Source of the DNA: Acetispira formosa (nom. nud.)
GTDB taxonomy: Bacteria; Desulfobacterota; Desulfarculia; Adiutricales; Adiutricaceae
Reading direction: 5' to 3'
DNA: 64,000 bases
Assembly: GCA_023525915.1 (NCBI GenBank)
Contig: CP026657.1
Location: 2,001,001-2,065,000, forward strand
Position numbers and translations under genes: made by a program. Positions 16,217 to 24,567 of the stretch are shown piece by piece. The notes under the pieces were generated by a model. The model had not been told where the DNA came from. It made no database searches and saw only the letters and a list, made by a program, of their open reading frames with translations. Each line of letters opens with the position of its first letter. The first letter of the stretch is position 1.

Positions 16217-17190
16217 GCGGACGCCTTGTCATAAGCTTCTATTATTTTCCTCACCAGACGGTGGCGCACCACATCAGCCGCCCCAAAGCGGCAGAAAGCT
16301 ATGCCCTCAATGCCCTCCAGGATAGTGACGGCTTCCCGGAGCCCGGCCGGAAAGCTGCCCGGCAGGTCACTCTGGCCGGGATCGCCCGTCACCACCGCCT
16401 TGGAGCCCGGCCCCAGGCGGGTCAGGAACATTTTCATTTGCTCCCGGGTACAGTTCTGGGCTTCGTCCAGTATCACAAAAGCTTCACTCAGCGTCCGGCC
16501 CCGCATGAAAGCCAGGGGCGCGACCTCAATCACCCGCCGCTCACTTAGTTTCACATATTTTTCATAGGGAATAAGGTCGTCCAAGGCATCATAGATGGGA
16601 CGGAGGTAGGGATCAATTTTCTCGGCCAGGTCGCCTGGCAGAAAACCCAGGCGCTCACCCGCCTCAACGGCCGGACGGGTAATGATAATCCGGGAGACGC
16701 GCTCCTCAGCCAGGGCAGCCACGGCCATGGCCACGGCCAGATAGGTTTTGCCCGTGCCCGCCGGCCCCAGACCGAAGACCAGGTCGTTTTGGCCGATGGC
16801 TTCCAGATAAAGCCGCTGGGCCGGATTTTTGGCCGCCACCTGCTTGCGTGACAAATGGGGGTTGACTAAAGGCCGGGTATACTCCAAAAGGTCGACTTCA
16901 GGATGATTGCGGGCCAGGCTCAACAGGCACTCCGTATCCCACTCGGAAGGGTGTCCGCCGCCCGCGGCCATGGCGCTCAGGGCCTCAATCACTTTGCGGG
17001 CCGTTAGAGCCTTTTCAGGCGATGCGTCGCCGGGGATAATAATCTCATGTCCGCGCTGGCCGATATTCAAGCCCAGCAGACGAGACAAAACCTTAAGATT
17101 TCCTGACCCAGCACCAAATCCTCTGGCGGCCGTCTCCACCTGTCCATACTGATCATTGGCATAAGCGGCCGGCCGTTTCTTAGCACCCAT
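16198..17190 (-). CDS. phoH: PhoH-family ATPase
   Basis: Predicted 330-residue P-loop ATPase. Key motifs are GLGPAGTGKTYLAVAMAVAAL (Walker A), FVILDEAQNCTREQMKMFLTR (Walker B), GSKAVVTGDPGQSDLP and a terminal RFGAADVVRHRLV. The N-terminal part (about 30-95) is the usual PhoH-specific region. PhoH ATPases are linked to RNA metabolism and are typically encoded with ybeY, as here. The ATG at 17190 is chosen; aaggagactcc lies somewhat far upstream, and a TTG at 17250 is an alternative. The final codons (KSEK) are encoded by sequence that is repeated in the downstream array. Confidence 0.92.
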   Translation of the reverse strand: MGAKKRPAAYANDQYGQVETAARGFGAGSGNLKVLSRLLGLNIGQRGHEIIIPGDASPEKALTARKVIEALSAMAAGGGHPSEWDTECLLSLARNHPEVDLLEYTRPLVNPHLSRKQVAAKNPAQRLYLEAIGQNDLVFGLGPAGTGKTYLAVAMAVAALAEERVSRIIITRPAVEAGERLGFLPGDLAEKIDPYLRPIYDALDDLIPYEKYVKLSERRVIEVAPLAFMRGRTLSEAFVILDEAQNCTREQMKMFLTRLGPGSKAVVTGDPGQSDLPGSFPAGLREAVTILEGIEGIAFCRFGAADVVRHRLVRKIIEAYDKASAEKSEK

Positions 17191-17506
17191 ATTTATAATG
17201 GAGTCTCCTTCTTGGGTATTAAAGAGCGATTCTATACTTTTTCCCTTCAACCTGCGGCCCGCAGCCGGGCGAAAGTGTAATTTTTGTCCGGCGCTCGACC
17301 GCTGTCATTAAGACAAAAAGGAAAAATATAAATAGAACCGACGGCTATAAAGCCCGATTTTACATCAGCTATTATACTCTCAATCTGAAATAAACAACAG
17401 CCTTAAAATAGAAGACTATCCGGCATTTGATATCGCATAATGAAACTCTGGAAATATTTTGTAAAACAATAGTCAATGTTGAAAAAAACTTATAGCCACT
17501 GATCAC
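17191..17506. other. Gap between phoH and the encapsulin promoter
   Basis: The first 110 bp contain a decayed repeat B left end (cctgcggcccgcagc and ttttgtccggcgctcgacc). The remainder is AT rich. No gene is visible. Confidence 0.6.
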
Positions 17507-17535
17507 TTGACATAGTTTCAGGGTTGATTTATCCT
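17507..17535 (+). promoter_or_regulatory. Promoter of the encapsulin operon
   Basis: TTGACA (17507-17512), a 17-bp spacer and TATCCT (17530-17535) match the sigma-70 pattern. It lies 131 bp upstream of the first ATG. No obvious Fur box was found by eye in between. Confidence 0.65.
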
Positions 17536-17665
17536 GATTTTAAGTCGATAGCAACAGTGCTTTTATGAAAGCTGCGCCATCGGCTTTTTTTCTAACCCTG
17601 AAGCCCCGGCGGCGTTTCGACGGTAGGCTTCTCAAACTCCCACACTTTTTGAAGGAGTAATCAAC

Positions 17666-18037
17666 ATGCCCGCTTTTGCCTCGCCTTTCTCTGGAAACAT
17701 TGATCGCAAGATTACCAAGGCTGAACTCATTCAGGCCATTCGTATCGACATTGCCGGTGAGTTGGAGGCCATTTACCTCTATGACGCGCATGTTCACGCC
17801 ACCGATGACCCGGTGGTGAAGAAAGTGCTGGCCGACATCCGTGATGAGGAAAAGGCCCATGTGGGTGAACTGACCGCCCTGATGCGCTACCTGGACCCGA
17901 CAGTGACCGAGCACCTTCTTTCCGGTGAAAATGAAGTGAAGGAAATGATGGAAGAACTTGGCATCAAGGAACCTGAAATCGACGGTCCCGCCCCGGCTTC
18001 CGGCCCCACGGTCGGCAGCCTGGTGGACGAGAAATAA
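17666..18037 (+). CDS. Encapsulated ferritin-like protein (EncFtn cargo)
   Basis: A 123-residue ferroxidase cargo protein. The helical pair carries the ligands E in GELEAIYLYDAH and the E-x-x-H of DEEKAHVGEL, the EncFtn arrangement in which a dimer completes the di-iron site. The Pro, Gly and Ala-rich tail ends in TVGSLVDEK, which matches the encapsulin cargo-loading peptide (GSL core). A gaaggagtaa ribosome binding site precedes the ATG. It oxidises Fe(II) for storage inside the nanocompartment formed by the protein encoded 11 bp downstream. Confidence 0.95.
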   Translation: MPAFASPFSGNIDRKITKAELIQAIRIDIAGELEAIYLYDAHVHATDDPVVKKVLADIRDEEKAHVGELTALMRYLDPTVTEHLLSGENEVKEMMEELGIKEPEIDGPAPASGPTVGSLVDEK

Positions 18038-18048
18038 GGAGGCGCACA

Positions 18049-18861
18049 ATGGATTATTTAGGAAGAGACGCGGCTCCTTTCGGAGAAGATTTGTGGCAGC
18101 AGATTGATGAAGCGGTGGTGAGCGCGGCCAGTGAAATTCTGGTCGGCCGCCGGTTTCTGCCCTTTTTCGGCCCGGTTGGCCCGGGCTTGAACGCGGCGGA
18201 AATCGCCTCACCTGAAAAAGAGGAAGTTTTTAAAGACGGCTTTTCCATCATGGAAGGCCGCGAGTTGAAAAAAGTTCCTCAGTTGTATGAAGATTTCTGG
18301 CTCTACTGGCGGGACATCGAAGGCAGCCGCCGGGTGGGTTTCCCGGTTGATGTGTCGGCCGCCAAAAACGCCGCCCAGAAGCTGGCCCAGCGTGAAGATC
18401 AAATGATCTTCTATGGGGTCAAGGAATTGGGCTACGATGGCCTGCTGACCGTGCCGGGCTCCAACGTGGTGGAAAAAGGCGACTGGAACGCGGGCGAAGA
18501 AGCTTTCATGTCTGTGGTCAAGGGCATGTCGGTTCTGCGGCAGAAAAGCAAGCTCGGTAAATACGCCCTGATTCTGAGCCCGGACCTTTATGTGGCTCTC
18601 CACCGTATTCAGCCCAGCGCCGGAGTGGTCGAGCTGGACCGGGTGAAAAGTCTGGTGAACGACAGGGTCTTCCTGGCCTCCATTCTTCAGCCGGGCACCG
18701 CCCTTCTGGTCTGTGCCCAGCCGCAGTATATGGACTTCATGGTCGGCCAGGACATTTCAGCGGCTTATACTGAACTGGTGGATTTGAACCACCACTTCCG
18801 CATTCTGGAAACGGCCATTCTGCGGATTAAATCGCCTGAGGCGATTGTGGTTTTCAAATAG
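18049..18861 (+). CDS. Encapsulin shell protein, family 1
   Basis: A 270-residue HK97-fold capsid-like protein, normal for family 1 encapsulins. Visible hallmarks are the N-terminal MDYLGRDAAPFGEDLWQQID helix, AASEILVGRRFLPFFGPVGPG, and the C-terminal LVCAQPQYMDFMVGQDISAAY followed by RILETAILRIKSPEAIVVF. It assembles into a hollow shell that packages the EncFtn cargo through the TVGSL tail. The strong aaggaggcgc site and short spacing give high translation. A terminator follows, making a clean two-gene operon. Confidence 0.97.
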   Translation: MDYLGRDAAPFGEDLWQQIDEAVVSAASEILVGRRFLPFFGPVGPGLNAAEIASPEKEEVFKDGFSIMEGRELKKVPQLYEDFWLYWRDIEGSRRVGFPVDVSAAKNAAQKLAQREDQMIFYGVKELGYDGLLTVPGSNVVEKGDWNAGEEAFMSVVKGMSVLRQKSKLGKYALILSPDLYVALHRIQPSAGVVELDRVKSLVNDRVFLASILQPGTALLVCAQPQYMDFMVGQDISAAYTELVDLNHHFRILETAILRIKSPEAIVVFK

Positions 18862-18888
18862 TCAGGACAACGCTTAATACAATGCGGA

Positions 18889-18926
18889 AGCGGCAACCGG
18901 CTGAAAGACCGGTTGCCGCTTTTTTG
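18889..18926 (+). terminator. Terminator of the encapsulin operon
   Basis: A perfect stem, aagcggcaaccgg pairing with ccggttgccgctt, has a short loop and is followed by a T-run. Confidence 0.9.
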
Positions 18927-18953
18927 TGTGCGGTCATATTGGCAAAGGTAAAA

Positions 18954-19113
18954 CCCGGCCGTGCGGGCGAAAATTTTTACGAAAGGCACTGACGTCGCTC
19001 GTAATTTTCTCGTATTCCCGGCCGGTGGCTTCAGTAACATTTTGCCTGTCCGTGCCCGTCCGGGGAGCAAAATTACGAGCGACTTACAGAAAATTTTCCG
19101 CCCGCCCGGCCTG
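18954..19113. repeat. Dispersed palindromic repeat A, copy 2
   Basis: Arms and loop match copy 1 at 2305: cggccgtgcgggcgaaaa and gacgtcgctcgtaatttt at left, aaaattacgagcgacttaca at right, with gcccgtccggggagc in the loop. Its 58-60 bp tail continues to about 19173 where the IS110-type element begins. Confidence 0.8.
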
Positions 19114-19173
19114 GTCAGTGTCAGCGTTTGGGTGGGGTGATGGTTGCGGTCCTCTTTTGTGAGCCGACCATGT

Positions 19174-20473
19174 TCAGCAACGGTGTCAGAAGTCAAGCAA
19201 AAAAGTAAAAAAGTTTTTACGTGATAGAAAAAGGATGTTTTTGAATATCCCACGTTGAATTTGAAATGAGCATAGCCCTCATGACCATCAACAGTTTTCT
19301 GACACAGGCGATGACGGCGACCTTATAAGCCTTGCCCTTGGCCCGGAAACCTTCATACCACTTTTTTACCACCGGGTTATGAATTAGGCAGGTGCGCATG
19401 ATGCAATACAAAATGTTGCGCACCTTCTTCCGGCCGCCACTGATGTGCCGCTGGCCTCTATATTGCCCGCTGTCACGGTTGAACGGCGCCACCCCGGCCA
19501 GGGCGGCGGCCTGCTTCCGCCTCAGAGAGGTCAATTCAGGCATTTCCGCTATTATTACCGCTGCCGTTATAGGGCCGACTCCAGGAATGCTTCGCAGTAT
19601 TTCATCGGCCCCTCTGGTCTCTTCGGAAGCAACAACCAATTGCCGAATACCTTTATCCAGTTCCAGTATTTGCGATTGCAGCATTTTAATGTGCTGGTCT
19701 ATGCTGTTTTTCATTGTCGGCCTAGTATTTTCACGGTGCCCTTTTTCCATGGTGATCATGGTGATGAGCTGCTCCCTTCTAAGAAGGAGTTCCGATATTT
19801 GCAGCAGTTGCGGGGCTTTGGGCTGGTCGGGCTTCAGTTCGCGTGATTGTGCGAAACGTGCTATAATTTCAGCATCGATAGAATCAGTTTTTCCCAGACG
19901 GCCCAACGATCTGGCGAAATCTCTGATCTGTTTTGGGTTGGCCGCCTTCAGGGGTATGCCGGCCTTGAAAAGGGCCTCAGCCAGTTGGTTCTGGTAACCG
20001 CCGGTGGCCTCGAAGATGACCATCTCAGGCTGATCGTGAGCCAGGGATTCAATGAAAGCATTGATGGCCCGGGGAGTGTTTTTGATGGTTCCCTTGGTTG
20101 CCGTGGGCAGCTTGTGGAAATCAAGGGTGTCCTTGGAAACGTCAATTCCGATAACAGTTTGAAAAGACATGAAAAACCTCATCCTTGTAATACGGGCTCA
20201 AAGTCCCTGGCAACGGTTCGAGTTCTTTTCATCGCTTGGGCGGCGGCCACGTCTAGACATCGAGCTTTAAGCTCAGGAGGGCGGACGGCCTGCCAGCCCG
20301 TGCCCGGTGGTGTTCACACCACCGGGCCTTTTTATTTATAACCTTAAAATAGATTGTCAGCAATTGGGGCAGCGGGCTGTCACGGTTGTTGCTTCCCGCT
20401 GGCTTGTTGGGGGTCTGCTCGCAACAACCACGCCACCCCTTTTTCCTTCTTCTTTTTCGTGCTTCTAATATAC
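19174..20473 (-). mobile_element. IS110-family insertion sequence within an A-tail-C repeat
   Basis: The boundaries are deduced by comparison with two uninterrupted A-tail-C composites (2305-2788 and, inverted, 53441-53932). There the tail passes directly into the aggagggcgg start of repeat C. Here the tail stops near catgt (about 19173) and C resumes at aggagggcgg (20475). The insert is about 1.3 kb: 43 bp after the transposase stop and about 300 bp before its start. A long non-coding end upstream of the transposase is where IS110-group elements encode their bridge RNA. A stem with cccggtggtgt and acaccaccggg at about 20300-20331 lies in it. No clear terminal inverted repeats, as expected for this family. 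Confidence 0.75.
19217..20170 (-). CDS. IS110-family transposase (DEDD RuvC-like recombinase)
   Basis: A 317-residue protein of full length for the family. The N-terminal DEDD domain shows GIDVSKDTLDFH, then FEATGGYQNQLAEAL, and LGKTDSIDAEIIARFA. The C-terminal domain shows IPGVGPITAAVIIAEMPEL, then KQAAALAGVAPFNRDSG and RHISGGRKKVRNILY, with the conserved serine region. The ATG at 20170 has tgaggtttttc upstream. In this family the protein works with a bridge RNA that specifies donor and target. The gene appears intact. Confidence 0.93.
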   Translation of the reverse strand: MSFQTVIGIDVSKDTLDFHKLPTATKGTIKNTPRAINAFIESLAHDQPEMVIFEATGGYQNQLAEALFKAGIPLKAANPKQIRDFARSLGRLGKTDSIDAEIIARFAQSRELKPDQPKAPQLLQISELLLRREQLITMITMEKGHRENTRPTMKNSIDQHIKMLQSQILELDKGIRQLVVASEETRGADEILRSIPGVGPITAAVIIAEMPELTSLRRKQAAALAGVAPFNRDSGQYRGQRHISGGRKKVRNILYCIMRTCLIHNPVVKKWYEGFRAKGKAYKVAVIACVRKLLMVMRAMLISNSTWDIQKHPFSIT

Positions 20474-20475
20474 AA

Positions 20476-20625
20476 GGAGGGCGGGGCGGTGAGATTTCTC
20501 CAGAGGGGACCACGATTTTTGCTCCCCGGACGGGCACGGACTATCAAACCGCCGGTGTTGCCACCCGGCCGGGATCAGAGAAAAATCGGGGGCCGCTATG
20601 GAGAAATCTCACCGCCACGACCTCC
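20476..20625. repeat. Dispersed palindromic repeat C, copy 1, with an A-type loop
   Basis: Arms 20476-20520 and 20581-20625 pair through ggcggtgagatttctcca and its complement. The 60-bp loop between them (gctccccggacgggcacgg, then cacccggccggga) is the same module that sits between the different arms of repeat A. Gap 20183-20664 otherwise holds the IS end; no gene seen. Confidence 0.8.
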
Positions 20626-20664
20626 GGGTTTTACCTTTGCCGTTTTCAAGCGGCGACGGCCAGG

Positions 20665-21699
20665 CTATTTACTCCCGGCCAGTTGGGCGGCCATTTCAAT
20701 GGCGTCGATCATCGATTGAGGGGTGGCCCGGCCTTCGCCGGCCTTGCCAAAGGCCGTGCCGTGATCAACTGAAGTACGGATGATAGGCAGGCCCAAGGTG
20801 ACGTTCACTCCCGACATCTGACCCCAGGTGTTGGTCTTCTCATCATATTTGAAGCCCTGAAGCTTGATGGGGATGTGGCCTTGATCGTGGTACATCACCA
20901 CTACCGCGTCATACTGGCCGCCGAGCATTTTAGCGAAAACCGTATCGGCCGGAATGGGGCCCTCAACGTTCATGCCCTTGGCGGCGGCTTCAATGACAGC
21001 GGGTTTGATCTCCTTTTCATCCTCAGTCCCAAAGAGGCATTCTTCGCCGCAATGGGGATTGAGACCGGCCACGGCAATTTTCGGATTTTCCAGGCCCAGC
21101 TTGTGAAGAGCGTCATTGGTCAGACTGATGACTTTCAGCACCCGCTCCTTCTTCACCCGGTCACAGGCCACGCGCAGTGAAACATGGGTCGAAACGTGAC
21201 TGACCCTGAAACCGCCGTCGGCCAGCATCATGGCGTAATCCTTCACCCCGGTTTTATCGGCGTAAATTTCCGTGTGCCCGGCATAGTGGAATCCGGCGCT
21301 GTTTATGGCCGCCTTGTTGATCGGCCCGGTTACGGTGCCGTCGATTTTGCCCTCCAGGGCCAGCTCGATCACTTTGGCCACATATTCAAAAGAGGCCCGG
21401 CCCTGCTCAGGGGTGACGGTTTTGTGCCGGAGGTCGGCCAAAGGCAGATTATCCATATCGTAAACATCAATGGTGCCAAACTGATAGAGCCCTTCGCACG
21501 GCTCTTTGACCACATTGATTTTAAAACCATCCAGCTTGGAAAATTTTATGGCGTTTTCCATAATGTCTTTGGTCCCGACAATAAGGGGACGGCAAATTTT
21601 ATAAATCTTTTCATCAGCCAAGGCCTTGGCCGCAATCTCCGGGCCGATGCCGCCCGGATCGCCCATGCTTATGCCTAACAGTGGAAGTTTGTCGCTCAT
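20665..21699 (-). CDS. pdxA2: PdxA2-type 4-phosphate dehydrogenase
   Basis: A 344-residue member of the PdxA family. Motifs: ISMGDPGGIGPEIAAKAL, YAGHTEIYADKTGVKDYAMML, VSTHVSLRVAC, AGLNPHCGEECLFGTED and VVMYHDQGHIPIKLQGF, with the metal-binding histidines. PdxA itself oxidises 4-phosphohydroxy-L-threonine in vitamin B6 synthesis. PdxA2 proteins encoded with a DUF1537 kinase oxidise 4-phosphothreonate or 4-phosphoerythronate. The kinase gene upstream on the same strand makes the catabolic role more likely. The start is preceded by gtgaggaataaatt. Confidence 0.88.
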   Translation of the reverse strand: MSDKLPLLGISMGDPGGIGPEIAAKALADEKIYKICRPLIVGTKDIMENAIKFSKLDGFKINVVKEPCEGLYQFGTIDVYDMDNLPLADLRHKTVTPEQGRASFEYVAKVIELALEGKIDGTVTGPINKAAINSAGFHYAGHTEIYADKTGVKDYAMMLADGGFRVSHVSTHVSLRVACDRVKKERVLKVISLTNDALHKLGLENPKIAVAGLNPHCGEECLFGTEDEKEIKPAVIEAAAKGMNVEGPIPADTVFAKMLGGQYDAVVVMYHDQGHIPIKLQGFKYDEKTNTWGQMSGVNVTLGLPIIRTSVDHGTAFGKAGEGRATPQSMIDAIEMAAQLAGSK

Positions 21700-21778
21700 A
21701 ATTTATTCCTCACTATTAATAAAGGCCGGGCGAAGCGTTTATAAAAAACTGCCTGCTCCCGGCCCGGTTCAGAAAGTT

Positions 21779-21906
21779 AGTTCACTGTATACCGACACAC
21801 TGTCACAGGGGATTGACCGTGCGCCGGAAAAAGGGGCGTTCACTGTACAATGATACGCGCTGCTTAATGCCAGTTTGCGGCAGGTTGACCGTGCGCCGGT
21901 AAAAAC
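21779..21906. repeat. Short repeat F, two copies
   Basis: The unit ttgaccgtgcgccgg followed by aaaaa or taaaaa occurs at 21813-21832 and 21884-21906, the second reaching the stop codon of the kinase gene. Each is preceded by gttcactgta-type sequence, so the gap looks like an imperfect tandem duplication. The same motif occurs inverted at 30218-30239 and forms the ends of the 47455-48465 segment. Confidence 0.65.
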
Positions 21907-23123
21907 TACCTGAGACTCTGGTGGAGTTTGACCAGAATATCTGCCGCCCCAAAGCTTCCGGCCTTGGTCAGGATGGACATTTTGCCCGCCTCCATATAAA
22001 CCATGCCGGGAATGGGTTCCGAACGCAGCCAGAGCTCATTGAGATTCAGGCAGCTCAAAATAGCCTGCGCCGTATCTCCGCCGCACATGAAAATGGCCGA
22101 GGGCTTCAGCGAACGCACCAGATTGGCGGCATAATAACCAAAAGTGGTAATCAGGCGACGGCTGAAGTTCTCACCGGCAATGGGCGCGTCATCATGCGGC
22201 GGGGGCAGCACCACCGCCAGGTCGCGGCCGTCTTCCGGGCGGCGGGGCAGAGGCAGTTCGCCGCCCGATTCCAGAAGCTGGTTAATATCAATAGTAATAT
22301 GTTCCACATACCCGGCCTCAGCCAGTTGGCCGATCTGCTGCTGAAGGGATTTGGAGGTGGAGCCGCCAAAATAAATGATCGGACCGGAGGGGCCCTTTTT
22401 CTCGACCGCCTGCGGCTTATCGGCCGCCGCGCGGGCCAGGCCGCCCGCCAGACCGGCTGAACCGGTCAGAATAAGACGATCCTTAAACTTCAGACCGGCT
22501 TCCGCCAGAATATCGAGATCATGATCTGTAACCGCGTCCGCGGCAATCATCACCGGACCATCGGATTGGAGCATATTTTCTATGGTGCGGGTGACAGCCT
22601 CCACACCTTTTTCGATGATATCCAGCCCCAGACGGCAGACCGTGCAGTCATGCCCCCGGCCGATAATGGCCTCCAGCCTGGAATCGGTCACCGGCCGGAT
22701 GGGATCGCGGGCCACTTCGCTTTCACTGACCAGCGTGTCGCCGACATAATGTAACCCTTCTTTAGTGACACGCCCGAAAGTGGGATAGGCCGGGGCCACC
22801 AGTGCGCCTTTGAAATTAAGGTTCTGCACCAGAGCGCCCAGTTCCAGCCCCACATGGCCCCGGAGGCAGGAATCAATCTTTTTATAGATGACCTTGGGTT
22901 CCATCCGGCGGGCGACGTCGGCGGCGCGGTCCATGGCCAGCTTGGCGGTGAAAGCGCTTTCGTTGCGGGTCTGGGTGTGGAGGGCAAGGCCGCCGCAGGG
23001 GGCGGAAGAAATTTTGTGGTCCAGGCCCACCATTTTCAGCGAGCGGCCGGACATTTCCAAAAACTGAACGCCGGTATCGGCGGCACCGGTGAGGTCGTCG
23101 GCGATAATGATAATTTCGATCAC
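21906..23123 (-). CDS. Four-carbon acid sugar kinase, DUF1537 family (DtnK/OtnK-like)
   Basis: A 405-residue kinase. The N-terminal domain begins IEIIIIADDLTGAADTGVQF, the substrate-binding signature, and continues VIYKKIDSCLRGHVGLEL, with VAPAYPTFGRVTKEGLHYVGDTLVSESEVARDP. The C-terminal nucleotide-binding domain contains LTGSAGLAGGLARA, FGGSTSKS and FMCGGDTAQAIL. The start is a GTG with aggatggattgaa upstream. Known members phosphorylate D-threonate, L-threonate or D-erythronate; the product is oxidised and decarboxylated by a PdxA2-type enzyme, giving dihydroxyacetone phosphate. The pdxA2-like gene follows 206 bp downstream. The exact stereochemistry cannot be read. Confidence 0.92.
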   Translation of the reverse strand: MIEIIIIADDLTGAADTGVQFLEMSGRSLKMVGLDHKISSAPCGGLALHTQTRNESAFTAKLAMDRAADVARRMEPKVIYKKIDSCLRGHVGLELGALVQNLNFKGALVAPAYPTFGRVTKEGLHYVGDTLVSESEVARDPIRPVTDSRLEAIIGRGHDCTVCRLGLDIIEKGVEAVTRTIENMLQSDGPVMIAADAVTDHDLDILAEAGLKFKDRLILTGSAGLAGGLARAAADKPQAVEKKGPSGPIIYFGGSTSKSLQQQIGQLAEAGYVEHITIDINQLLESGGELPLPRRPEDGRDLAVVLPPPHDDAPIAGENFSRRLITTFGYYAANLVRSLKPSAIFMCGGDTAQAILSCLNLNELWLRSEPIPGMVYMEAGKMSILTKAGSFGAADILVKLHQSLR

Positions 23124-23283
23124 TTCAATCCATCCTGGCAGGCGGAATCATGCGGCCGGGAGACGAGGGCGGCCGGGCCGGGAAACGGACCACCCCAAAG
23201 GGGGGTCCTGGCCGGATTCCGTTAAAAAAGCGAAGGGGTTTGCCGGAGGCAAATCCTTCTCTGGTGAACAGGGAAACAGTGTA

Positions 23284-24345
23284 TCATAACTTATCGAAGA
23301 GTGTTGGCTCCTCAATATCTTCCGGCTGCAAAGCCGGTAAGCTCGTCGGCGGCGTCAGCTTCAGGTGGCTGTAGGCTTTTACAGTGGCCACCCGCCCGCG
23401 CGGTGTGCGGTGAATAAACCCCTCCTGGATCAGATAGGGTTCATAGACCTCCAAAATAGTTTCTGATTCCTCAGCCACCACTGTGGCCAGCGTCTCCAGG
23501 CCCACCGGGCCTCCGCAGAATTTTTCACAGATGACCGATAAAATGCGCCGGTCCAGCTGGTCCAGCCCCTGGGGATCGACATCCAGCATTTTCAAGGCCC
23601 CGTCAGCCACTGGGCCGGTGATGACGCCATCGGCTTTGACCTCGGCAAAATCACGCACCCTTCGCAAAAGCCGCCCGGCGATGCGGGGCGTGCCCCGGCT
23701 TCGGCGGGCAATCTCCAGAGCTCCGTCCGGCGTCAGACGCGCCCCGGACAAGTTGGCCGCGCGGGTGACAATCATCGACAACTCTTCCGCCCGATAGTAA
23801 TCAAGCCGCAGTTGTATGCCGAAACGGTCCCGCAGGGGGGGCGTTAACAGCCCCACCCTGGTGGTGGCCCCAACTAGAGTAAACGGCGGCAGATCCAAAC
23901 GAATGGAGCGCGCACCCGGCCCCTGGCCGATCATGATATCGAGCTTGTAATCCTCCATGGCCGGATAGAGGATTTCCTCCACTACCGAACTTAGGCGGTG
24001 AATCTCATCTATAAACAGAATATCGCCGGGGGAGAGATTGGTCAGGAGGGCGGCCAGGTCGCCGGGCCGCTCGATAACCGGGCCGGAAGTGCTTTTAAAG
24101 CCGCTGCCAAGCTCCAGGCTGAGAATGTGGGCCAGAGTGGTTTTGCCCAGGCCGGGATGGCCGTGAAAGAGAGTGTGATCAAGGGCCTCGCCGCGCCTTC
24201 GGGCGGCCTCGATAAAAACGCCCAACTTTTCCTTCAGATCTGGCTGCCCCATAAAATCAGCCAGCGACTGGGGGCGCAGAGCCTTTTCCAGGGCGGCTTC
24301 AGTGTTGTCGTCAGGGCGTTGGGGGTTTATTATGTCGCGGTCCAT
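23284..24345 (-). CDS. ruvB: Holliday junction branch migration ATPase RuvB
   Basis: A 353-residue AAA+ motor. Motifs: [19 protein letters not shown], Walker [15 protein letters not shown], Walker [19 protein letters not shown], sensor 1 [19 protein letters not shown] with the arginine finger region, and the C-terminal winged helix with [15 protein letters not shown]. It drives branch migration with RuvA and feeds the junction to RuvC. The usual ruvCAB set is present but the genes are separated by repeat B elements, here 24360-24556. No strong ribosome binding site is visible. Confidence 0.98.
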   Translation of the reverse strand: MDRDIINPQRPDDNTEAALEKALRPQSLADFMGQPDLKEKLGVFIEAARRRGEALDHTLFHGHPGLGKTTLAHILSLELGSGFKSTSGPVIERPGDLAALLTNLSPGDILFIDEIHRLSSVVEEILYPAMEDYKLDIMIGQGPGARSIRLDLPPFTLVGATTRVGLLTPPLRDRFGIQLRLDYYRAEELSMIVTRAANLSGARLTPDGALEIARRSRGTPRIAGRLLRRVRDFAEVKADGVITGPVADGALKMLDVDPQGLDQLDRRILSVICEKFCGGPVGLETLATVVAEESETILEVYEPYLIQEGFIHRTPRGRVATVKAYSHLKLTPPTSLPALQPEDIEEPTLFDKL

Positions 24346-24359
24346 TTTAAAATTGCTTT

Positions 24360-24556
24360 TGTACCTTGAACTGGCAGCTCGTAGCTACGCAAAAAGCGTG
24401 GTTTTTGCTCCGCGAGAAGCGGCGGTGGCGTTAAAACCAGTCGCTTGCGCTCCGTCTCGCTTCCGCTCGACCGCCGCTTCTTGAGACGGCTGGCAAAGCG
24501 TGGTTTTTGCTCCGCAATCCGCAAGAGACGGCGGCGCTTGTAAGAATCGCTGTATA
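24360..24556. repeat. MITE-like repeat B, copy 5, between ruvA and ruvB
   Basis: B landmarks are gtagctacgcaaaaagcgtg, aaaaccagtcgcttgcgctc and a second internal aaagcgtggtttttgctccg. The right end is cttgtaagaatcgctgta. The extra copy of the hairpin indicates an internal duplication. It lies 15 bp upstream of the ruvB start. Confidence 0.75.
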
Positions 24557-24567
24557 TTAGCACACAA

